Shown here: positions 35,263 through 44,200 of the stretch, piece after piece
How the letters are laid out: each line of letters begins with the position of its first letter
Position numbering within the stretch: the stretch's first letter is position 1
Assembly (NCBI GenBank): GCA_045601045.1
Contig: JAZRZA010000027.1
Coordinates: 1 to 64,000 of the forward strand
DNA from: UBA1181 sp045601045
GTDB taxonomy: Bacteria; Bacteroidota; Bacteroidia; Bacteroidales; Paludibacteraceae
DNA length: 64,000 nucleotides
Reading direction: 5' to 3'
Position numbers and translations under genes: made by a program
The notes under the pieces: generated by a model
The model's input: only the letters and a program-made list of their open reading frames with translations
Database searches by the model: none
Told to the model about the DNA's origin: nothing

Positions 35263-35902
35263 CATCACAAAAAGTTTCGGAACTTTCACGGCGCTCCGCG
35301 GCGTGGATCTCTCCATCAAGGAGGGAGAGTTCGTCTCCATCATCGGAGCGAGTGGCGCGGGGAAGACAACCTTATTGCAAATCATCGGCACTCTGGACAA
35401 GCCTGACACCGGAGATGTGATCATCAACAACACCAATGTATTCGCATTATCCAACGACGAACTTGCCCACTTCAGGAATAAGCACATTGGCTTCGTGTTT
35501 CAATTCCACCAACTTCTTCCTGAATTCACCGCTTTGGAAAATGTGATGATTCCAGGTCTCATCGCGCAACGTGACAAGGCGGAGGTAGAGGCGGAGGCGA
35601 GAAAATTGCTCTCCTTTATGAACGTCAGCGAAAGAGCGGAGCACAAACCTAGCGAAATGTCAGGCGGAGAGAAGCAAAGGGTAGCTGTCGCAAGGGCATT
35701 GATCAACCGTCCGAGCGTTCTTCTAGCGGATGAGCCAACCGGAAGCCTCGATTCCAAGAACAAAAAAGACCTCCACAACCTATTTTGCCAGTTGCAAAAA
35801 GAGCTTGGGCAAACCATCGTGACGGTGACGCACGACATGGAGATGGCGGCAGGTTCTGACCGTATCATCAACATGCAGGACGGAAAGATAATTAAGAATT
35901 AA
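35246..35902 (+). CDS. lolD: ABC transporter ATPase, LolD-like
   Basis: A 218-residue ATPase of the LolD/MacB class. Walker A is GASGAGKTT, the signature MSGGEKQRVAVARAL, Walker B VLLADEPTGSLD and the H-loop VTHDMEM. It would power an FtsX-type permease, most simply the LolC/E protein encoded at 22392. Its ATG lies inside the 3' end of cdaA (17-base overlap), so the two are translationally linked. Confidence 0.88.
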   Translation: MIQASNITKSFGTFTALRGVDLSIKEGEFVSIIGASGAGKTTLLQIIGTLDKPDTGDVIINNTNVFALSNDELAHFRNKHIGFVFQFHQLLPEFTALENVMIPGLIAQRDKAEVEAEARKLLSFMNVSERAEHKPSEMSGGEKQRVAVARALINRPSVLLADEPTGSLDSKNKKDLHNLFCQLQKELGQTIVTVTHDMEMAAGSDRIINMQDGKIIKN

Positions 35903-35927
35903 GAATTATGAACTAAGAATTAAAAAT
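35890..35927. repeat. AT-rich short direct repeats
   Basis: Three imperfect copies of TAAGAATT in tandem directly after lolD. Such simple AT repeats are frequent between genes in Bacteroidota; no function assigned. Confidence 0.5.
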
Positions 35928-36018
35928 TGGGTTGGCGGACTCACTGAAAACCCCTATATTCGCGAAATAATAGATATTTGGAAGGAAAATACAGAAACAT
36001 AATATAAGTAGTAAAACA

Positions 36019-36747
36019 ATGGGAAGAGCTTTTGAATACCGTAAAGCAAGAATCTTTGCGAGAAACGCACGTCTTTCAAAGACATTCACTCGCATCTCAA
36101 AGGAAATTACAATCAGTGTAAAGGCCAGCGGACCAGATCCATCAGTGAACTCTCGTCTCCGTATGCTTTTGCAAAAGGCAAAGGCAGAGTGTATGCCAAA
36201 GGATAGCGTTGACCGTGCCATCAAGAAGGCGACAGATAAGGACGCCGCTGATATCAAGGAGATCATCTACGAGGGATACGGACCTGGCGGTGTCGCTATT
36301 TTGGTAGTGGCTGCCACTGACAACAATACAAGAACCGTTTCTAACGTACGTTCATATTTGACCAAGCACGGCGGAACATTGGGTACTTCCGGAAGCCTTT
36401 CATTCCTTTTTGAGCACAAATGCGTCTTCAAGGTAACTGCCAACGACAGCGTGAACATGGAGGATTTGGAGCTTGAATTGATCGACTTCGGCGTAGAGGA
36501 GGTTTACCAAGACGAGGAGAATGGAGACATCATCATCGAGGGAGCATTCGAGAGCAACTCAAAAATCCAATCATACTTGGAGGAGAACAAACTTGAGATC
36601 AAGGACGTGGAGTTCATCTACCAACCTAACGACTACAAGGAGATCACTCCAGAGCAAAGAGAGACCCTCAACAAATTGCTCGACAAAATGGATGAGGACG
36701 ACGATGTATCCATCGTATTCACCAATGTGAAAGAGGAGGAGGAATAA
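36019..36747 (+). CDS. yebC: YebC/PmpR-family protein
   Basis: A 242-residue three-domain protein. The start MGRAFEYRKARIFARNARLS is the Bacteroidota form of the YebC signature, followed by the helical domain, YEGYGPGGVAILV and an acidic C-terminal domain. Members act as DNA-binding regulators or, for YebC proper, as factors that help ribosomes through stalled proline stretches. Monocistronic with its own terminator. Confidence 0.93.
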   Translation: MGRAFEYRKARIFARNARLSKTFTRISKEITISVKASGPDPSVNSRLRMLLQKAKAECMPKDSVDRAIKKATDKDAADIKEIIYEGYGPGGVAILVVAATDNNTRTVSNVRSYLTKHGGTLGTSGSLSFLFEHKCVFKVTANDSVNMEDLELELIDFGVEEVYQDEENGDIIIEGAFESNSKIQSYLEENKLEIKDVEFIYQPNDYKEITPEQRETLNKLLDKMDEDDDVSIVFTNVKEEEE

Positions 36748-36770
36748 TAAATTCCATATATCATTAGGAA

Positions 36771-36799
36771 AGCCTTGGTGATACGCCAAGGCTTTTTTT
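36771..36799 (+). terminator. Terminator after yebC
   Basis: GCCTTGG (36772-36778) pairs with CCAAGGC (36786-36792), then seven T. Confidence 0.9.
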
Positions 36800-36838
36800 A
36801 TAAATTACAATTATTCGGAAAAAAGAATTAACAAATTC

Positions 36839-36867
36839 TTTGCTTTTCCATTTTTTTATTATATTTG
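36839..36867 (+). promoter_or_regulatory. Promoter of the 36944 lipoprotein gene
   Basis: TTTG (36839-36842), 17 bases, TATATTTG (36860-36867). Confidence 0.65.
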
Positions 36868-36876
36868 CGATATCAA

Positions 36877-36897
36877 ATTAGGCGACAGAAGCCTAAT
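36877..36897 (+). promoter_or_regulatory. 5' leader hairpin
   Basis: ATTAGGC (36877-36883) pairs with GCCTAAT (36891-36897) with a 7-base loop. The hairpin lies at the very 5' end of the predicted leader (about 70 bases), before a U-rich unstructured stretch. It may protect the message from decay. Confidence 0.5.
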
Positions 36898-36943
36898 GTT
36901 ATATGGTTGATTTTTTTGTTTAACTTTTAATTTATTATTTAAA

Positions 36944-37432
36944 ATGAAAAAGATTTTCAATTTGGTAGCGATTTTCGCAGCCTTGGCAGCAGCCTTCACT
37001 TTCGCATCTTGTGCAGACGAGTCAAAAGCAGAGGAGGACACAATGGAGCAACAATTGCCACAAATCATTGTTGAGGCAAACAAGTCTTACTCTTTCAACA
37101 ACCAAACTATCGGCAAGAGCGGTTACTTCAAGGTAATTAGCGCTACAGGTACTGCAGGATCAAAGGTAGTTGAGATCGAGATCACAACTAAGAAGGATGA
37201 CGCAAAGGGTACAGTTTACACTTTGGGTGATGACAAGGATCACACTTCTTACTTGATGTGGGATGGTACTACATTCTCTAACGTATTCCAAAAGGACGCT
37301 GTTGCTAACGCAGACAAGATCGTTTTCTGCTTGGCTTCAGATTCAGATCAATACGTAATCACTTCTGCTACTGTTAACAAGGGTGTTAACGCTGCAGGTG
37401 CAACTGAGACTTTGTTCGGTATCAAGAAGTAA
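36944..37432 (+). CDS. Hypothetical lipoprotein, probably strongly expressed
   Basis: A 162-residue protein with a lipoprotein signal (lipobox FASC, Cys23). The mature part has an acidic start and then alternating strand patterns rich in Thr, Val and Lys. No domain recognised. It has a consensus promoter, a 5' hairpin leader, a strong terminator, and a codon choice narrower than its neighbours (AAG, GCA, GTA, TTG and ACT repeated). These together suggest an abundant surface or periplasmic lipoprotein. Confidence 0.75.
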   Translation: MKKIFNLVAIFAALAAAFTFASCADESKAEEDTMEQQLPQIIVEANKSYSFNNQTIGKSGYFKVISATGTAGSKVVEIEITTKKDDAKGTVYTLGDDKDHTSYLMWDGTTFSNVFQKDAVANADKIVFCLASDSDQYVITSATVNKGVNAAGATETLFGIKK

Positions 37433-37457
37433 TTCGCTACTGAATTTAGCAAATCAC

Positions 37458-37488
37458 AAAAAGCGGGCTTCGGTCCGCTTTTTTTTTG
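37458..37488 (+). terminator. Terminator after the 36944 gene
   Basis: AAGCGG (37461-37466) pairs with CCGCTT (37475-37480) around a TTCG-containing loop, followed by nine or more T. Confidence 0.9.
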
Positions 37489-37534
37489 TATATACCTGTA
37501 CCATCTACACCAAGCGCCATCAAAAAATCCCTGT

Positions 37535-37564
37535 TTGTGATTCCGAAATATTTCATTAATTTTG
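37535..37564 (+). promoter_or_regulatory. Promoter of ruvA-sprA
   Basis: TTG (37535-37537), 19 bases, TAATTTTG (37557-37564), a full consensus match 28 bases before the ruvA ATG. It probably also reads sprA. Confidence 0.75.
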
Positions 37565-37591
37565 CAAACTAATTATATACTTTGGACAAGA

Positions 37592-38170
37592 ATGTACGAA
37601 TATATCAAAGGCAAAATTGAAGAGTTGAGTCCCGCGATGGCTGTCATCGAGGCCTCTCAAATCGGTTACGCCATCAACATATCGCTAAACACATTTGCCG
37701 CGCTGGAAGGAAAATCAGAGGCAAAACTATACATCTACGAAGCCATCCGAGAAGATGCCTTCGTACTATATGGATTTTCGGAGAAGTCGGAAAGAGAGCT
37801 ATTCCTCCTACTCATATCCGTTTCTGGAGTAGGTGCCAACACCGCACGGATGATTCTTTCATCCTTTTCCGTGGATGAATTACAAGCCATCATCAGCGGA
37901 GAGAATGTCAACCAACTAAAAGCGGTAAAAGGCATCGGATTAAAGACTGCTCAACGCATCATCGTTGACCTCAAAGACAAAGTTGGGAAAGAGAGTTCCC
38001 CTATCGGTACTCAAATACAATCCAACAACAACAGAGAAGAGGCGCTCACCGCTTTGGTTTTACTTGGATTCAATCGAAGCGCATCCGCAAAAGTGGTGGA
38101 CAAGATCATCGCTGCCGACCCAAGCATCACACTAGAAAAAATTATCAAAGAGGCACTAAAACAGCTTTGA
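37592..38170 (+). CDS. ruvA: Holliday junction branch-migration protein RuvA
   Basis: A 192-residue protein from ATG 37592 (MYEYIKGKIEEL); an upstream TTG at 37562 lies inside the -7 element. It has an N-terminal OB fold (about 1-62), tandem helix-hairpin-helix motifs (SVSGVGANTARMIL and AVKGIGLKTAQRIIVDL) and the C-terminal domain that contacts RuvB. It binds the four-way junction for RuvB. sprA follows at once, a pairing shared with other Bacteroidota. Confidence 0.96.
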   Translation: MYEYIKGKIEELSPAMAVIEASQIGYAINISLNTFAALEGKSEAKLYIYEAIREDAFVLYGFSEKSERELFLLLISVSGVGANTARMILSSFSVDELQAIISGENVNQLKAVKGIGLKTAQRIIVDLKDKVGKESSPIGTQIQSNNNREEALTALVLLGFNRSASAKVVDKIIAADPSITLEKIIKEALKQL

Positions 38171-38202
38171 TTCCGTTACCTATTCATAGGAGAGATAAAA
38201 CC

Positions 38203-41200
38203 TTGGAAAATAGATTAAAAAACATATTATTATTCTTCGGTCTGCTTTTCGGCATCATCGCCTACTCCGCCTACGCTCAAAACACGTCGGAAGGAGAGGA
38301 TTCCCGTCCTGCGCCAGCCGATAGAAAACCATCCGTCAGCTCAAGCGAAGACGACGGAACGCCACTGCACTACCCCATCAAGAGTCACGAGAATGTCACT
38401 TACGAAGATTTCCAAAAGAAATCACCCATAGATCTGAAAGATCCAGACAACATGACCACCGATGTGGAGTATGATCCTAACAGCGGTTTCTACATCTATC
38501 GTACCAAAGTGGGCGACATGGAGATTTCCACACCTTTCGTACTCAGCGAGGACGAGTACAGAAAGCATGCCCTACAAGAATCCATGAACAATTATTGGGC
38601 AGAGAAGGCAAAGACCAATACTGATGGAGGTAACAAATTCACTGCCAGTGAGATACAAATAGGAATCGGTAAAAAGGGAGACCAAATATTCGGTCCTGGT
38701 GGCGTGCAACTGAAAACGCAAGGATCCGTGGATTTGGATTTCGGATTTTCCATCTCGAAGAGAGACAATCCAGCCATTTCCGAACGAAACAGAAGAAACA
38801 CAAGTTTCGACTTCGACAGCAAGATTCAATTATCCGCCAACGGTTCGGTGGGTGACAAAATCAACTTCAGCCTCAACTACAACACTGAGGCCACCTTCAA
38901 CGCGGATCAAAAACTGATCAACCTCAACTATAAAGGAGACGAAGACGATATCGTCCAACGTGTGGAGGCTGGTAACGTCAGATTACCGCTCTCTTCACAA
39001 CTCATTTCCGGAAGTAACGATTTGTTCGGTTTCAGAACCGACTTGCAATTTGGAAAGTTAAAGGTGGCTGCCATCGTTTCCCAACAAGAATCGGAACGCA
39101 AAACGATCTCTACACAAGGCGCGCAAACCACTGATTTTGAGTTAAGAGCAACTGAATATGAGGAGAACAGGCACTTCTTCCTCTCCACCTACTTCTACGA
39201 CCACTACGACGAATGGGCTAAAAACGCCCCAAATCCACAATCAGGAATCGTCATCAACAAAGTGGAAATTTGGACCACAAACACAACAGCCTCTTCCCAC
39301 AACGCGACAATGAGAAACATCATTGCCATCAGAGATTTGGCCGAGAGTTACGACGAAAAGGGGAAATCACTAGCATGGCCGAACAACACCATTGGAAACG
39401 TTTATAGCAATATAGACACCAGCAAGGTATTGAGAGATATCCCAACCGCCTCAACGGAGATGACCAAGGTGGACATCGGAGAAGGGAACATGGTTCCATC
39501 CATAGATTACGAGATTCTCAACAACGCGAAATTGTTGAAAGAATCGGAATATACCTTGAATTCAGAGTTGGGTTACATTTCATTGAAAAGTTCGGTATCG
39601 TCAGACAACATCATCGCTGTCGCATACGAATATACACAAGGCGGTAAGGTTTACAGAGTCGGTGAGTTGACCACAAGCACCACCGACACAGCCAGCACCT
39701 CCACCAAGAACCTCTTCGTGAAATTGATCAAGGGATCCCTACCTTCTCCACGAAACAAGAAATTGTGGAACCTTTCGATGAAGAACGTCTATTCACTAGG
39801 CGCCTACAACATTCAGGAAGACAATTTCAAAGTGGAAATCAAATATTATGTGCAAGGAGATTCCTCCTCACAATATCTGAATTACATTCCAGAACTCAGC
39901 AACAAGAACTTGCTTCGAGTTTTGAACATGGACCGTTTGAACAAGCGTCTTAACGCAATGCCTGATGGCTACTTTGATTTTATTAGAGGCTATACCGTCG
40001 ATCCGACCACAGGTAGGATCATCTTCCTATCCACCCGACCATTCGATAAAGGTATCAAAGATGGTTACGGAGCTATCGCAGGTGTGGATAAATACACCTT
40101 CCCTGAACTCTACGACTCTACTCTTACCAGAGCGAAAGAGTATACCGAGAAGAACAAATATGTCATCCGTGGAGAATATAGCTCTTCGTCCGGCTCCGAA
40201 ATCCGCCTAGGCGCCACCAATGTGGCCAGAGGATCCGTGCGCGTCACCGCAGGTGGTCGTACATTGGTGGAAGGAACAGGTTACACCGTGGATTACAACC
40301 TGGGTATCGTGAAGATCTTGGACGAGATCGCCCTATCTTCCAACTCTCCAATCAATGTCTCTTTGGAAAGCGAATCGTTCTTCAACACGCAAAGGAAATC
40401 CCTGATAGGAACCAATATGGAGTATGCCTTCTCCGACAAATTCGCATTAGGAGGTACCATCCTCCACCTATCGGAGAAACCGCTCACCCAGAAGGTAGGT
40501 CTCGGCAACGAGCCAATCTCCAACACCATTTGGGGAATGAACGCCTCTTTCAAGAGCGACTGGCAATGGCTGACCAAGATCATAGACAAAATTCCATTGA
40601 TTGATGCGAAGGCACCATCTTCCGTGGCATTCTCCGGAGAATTCGCGCAATTGATCCCAGGTCACAACAAGGCGGTGGATTTGGAGAACGCGGGAACATC
40701 CTACATTGACGACTTCGAGGGTACTGAGTCATCCATCAACATCAAAAACCCTACCGCATGGACTTTAGCCAGCACGCCAAAAGTCACATCAGGAGAATTG
40801 ATGAACAAACGTTTCATCCGCGACCACGATGGATTCTGGAGCAATCAACTCAAATCCCACGATGCTACCAACATTGGATATGGATTGAACAGATCTCACT
40901 TGGCTTGGTACTATATTGATCAAATATTCACGACGAACAGCAACAATATACCTGACCACATCAAAAAGGACAAGGATCAATTGAGCAGCCACTTCGTTCG
41001 CCAAATCGAGGAGAGGGAAATCTATCCAGACAAGAGTCAACGAATGGGAGAGTCCACCACCTTGCAGACACTCCACTTGCACTACTATCCAAAGGAGAGA
41101 GGTCCATACAACTTGGATGTAGATGGCATGGGCGAAGATGGTTATTTGTCCAAACCAGAGGACAGATGGGCCGGTATCATGCGTAAACTCGACAACACCA

Positions 41201-44200
41201 ACTTCGAGAATTCCAACGTGGAATATTTGGAGTTCTGGTTGATGGACCCATACGCGGACTCTACATCAGCTGACTTCAACACCTCCTCGGGAAAACTGGT
41301 ATTCAACTTGGGTAACGTTTCGGAGGATATCTTGAAGGATGGTAGAAAATCATTTGAGAATGGTCTTCCTACCAATAACAACAACGCGGCGGTTGATACC
41401 ACCGTTTGGGGTCTTGTGCCAAGATTGACCGCGCTCACCGGATCATTCGACAACGCGAACCTCGCGCAACAAGACTTGGGTCTAAATGGACTTTCAAGTG
41501 AAGATGAGGCAAGATTCTCCCTTTCTTACGCCAAGTACCAAAGAGAGATCACGAACAAGGTTTCAGGAGAGACAAAACAAAGATGGGACGCATCCACCTT
41601 CTCCCCTCTCAATGACCCAGCCGGTGACGACTACCACTATTTCAGAGGCAAAGATTTCGACGAAATCCAAGCAAGTATCTTCGACCGTTACAAATACTAC
41701 AATGGTTTGGAGGGCAACTCAACCGCCTCTGCGGACAAGTTCACCTCTTCAGCCACCACATCTCCAGACGTGGAGGATATCAACGGAGATAACACCTTGA
41801 ACGAGTCTGAACAATATTACGAATACATTGTTGATATCGACAGGGATATTTTCAGAGATCAGAGCAAATGGGAAGAGAACTACATCACCAACATGGTGAA
41901 AACCGACGACATCAAAACCAAAAACGGTGAAGTGAAGAGCATCCGTTGGTATCAGTTCAGAATTCCGATCAAAAGCAACAAGAAACGTCCGGAGGGTGGT
42001 ATTTCAGACTTCCGTTCCATCCGATACATCCGTATGTATTTGACAGGATTCGAAGAGGAAGAGCACTTGCGCTTTGGTGAATTGAAATTGGTGAGAACTG
42101 ATTGGCGCATCTACGAGAAAAACGACAAGCTTGTGGACGACAAGGTGTATGCGAAATTGCAAGGAACCGGTAAGATCGACATCTCATCCGTATGTACTGA
42201 GAACGATAAGCGAAAGAGTCCTATCGGTTACTGCATGCCTCCAGGCATCGATCCTACCTACGACCCTAGTCAGACCCAATTGACCGCGGAAAACGAGCAG
42301 GCGATGGTTCTACGCATCGACAGTTTGGAGTCTAACGACGCCCGCGCGGTTTACAAGAACATGAAATTGGATGCTCGTCAGTACAAGCGTTTCAAGATGT
42401 TTGTCCATGCTGAAGAGTTAAGCATATACGACAAGATTCCGAACAATCGTCTTTACATCTTTGTACGTTTCGGTTCTGACTATACGGAGAACTACTACGA
42501 GTATAAAATTCCATTGAGAATCACCGATCCTAACGAGGTGGTCGGCAAAGAGAACAAAGAGGCGGTTTGGCCAGCAGAGAATAGTTTCGACTTCGAATTC
42601 GCAAAACTCACTGACCTCAAATTGGAACGCGACAGACGTAAAGCGGCCGGTGCGATCAGGTACAACGAGGCGTATACCAAGATGGATGGTCACAACACGA
42701 TGTCCGTCCTCGGTTCTCCATCTTTCGGAGATATTACCTCCATGATGATTGGTATCGTCAACGAAGACAACCAACCTCACAGCGCGGAGATTTGGGTGAA
42801 CGAAATGCGCATGTCCGGATTTGAGGAGGAGGGCGGATGGGCCGCTGTCGCCAACTTGGGCATCGTATTCTCCGATTTAGGATCTTTCACCATCGGAGGA
42901 CAAGTGGAAACCGTGGGATTCGGTGGTTTGGAGGATAATGTGATGGATAGAAACCAAGATAACTTCTACGAGTACAACATCTCGGCATCTGTCCAACTCG
43001 GAAAGTTATTCCCTGACAAGGGCAAGGTGAACATGCCATTTACCTACACCAGAACGCATCAACGCACCTCTCCGAAGTACGATCCGTTGAATACAGACGT
43101 GGAATTATCCAAATCTCTGGACAACTACGAATCAGACGCTATCAAGGACTCTATCAAACAGATGTCCCAAACCAACAAGATCTACAAGAGTTATGCCTTG
43201 AATAATGTTCGTGTGGGTATCACCAGCAAAAAACCAATGCCTTACGACCCAGCCAACTTCTCATTCAGCTTGGGCTATAACAAATCGGAGGAAACCAATC
43301 CGGAGGTGGAGTACGAGCGTATCCAAAACTATAAGGGTACTTTCAACTATGTATATTCCATCAACCCGAAACCGGTTGAGCCATTCAAGAAGGCTAAATC
43401 CAAGGCGTTGAAATCGCAACACATGAAGTTGATCCGAGATTTCAATTTCTACTACGTGCCAAGAAACATCTCCTTCGGAACCTCTATGATGCGATACTAC
43501 GAAGAGTCTCAAATGAGAAACTTCTCGGAACCGGTGATGAAAGATACCACCTTCCAATACATGTCCTACGACAAGAATTGGCAATGGGATAGGACATCCG
43601 ACATCAAGTGGGATCTGACTCGCAACTTGAAGTTTAGTTTCACAACAGCGACCAACTCAGAAATCGCCGAAATCATCAGAACGGATGAAAGCGAGGATAA
43701 CCGTCTCATCAATATTCCTATCAACAAGCAATATCTGGAAGACATCGGTTATTTGGATTGGTACGACAAGTGGAAGGATACTGTATGGAGCAGCATCAAA
43801 CATTTCGGTGAGCCAGTTTCCTACGAACAGAAGTTCAATATATCCTACAATATCCCTGTCAACAAATTACCACATTTGGACTGGATCACATCTAACGCGC
43901 AATACACCGCATTCTACCAGTGGGACAAGGGAACCATATTGTCACTTGGCGAGGTGCCTATTACGGGTAACATCATCGAGAACCAAAGGAATTGGAATGG
44001 CGATGTCCGATTCAACTTCGAGACCTTCTACAACAAGTTCCCTCGACTGAAGGAGATAAACCGTAAATATTCAAAAACGCCTACCACACCGAAGAAGGAC
44101 CAAGACAAAAAGGCGACAGAGAAGAAAGACGAAAAGCCTAAGACCTTCGAGCGCAAAAACTTGAAGTTGAAAGCAGGTAGCAAGACTCGTATCAGCCACA

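Noticed and set aside
36019..36747. Functional link between yebC and the folP-cdaA-lolD set
   Set aside because: A gap of over 100 bases with AT-rich repeats separates them and yebC has its own terminator; no further evidence of a shared unit.
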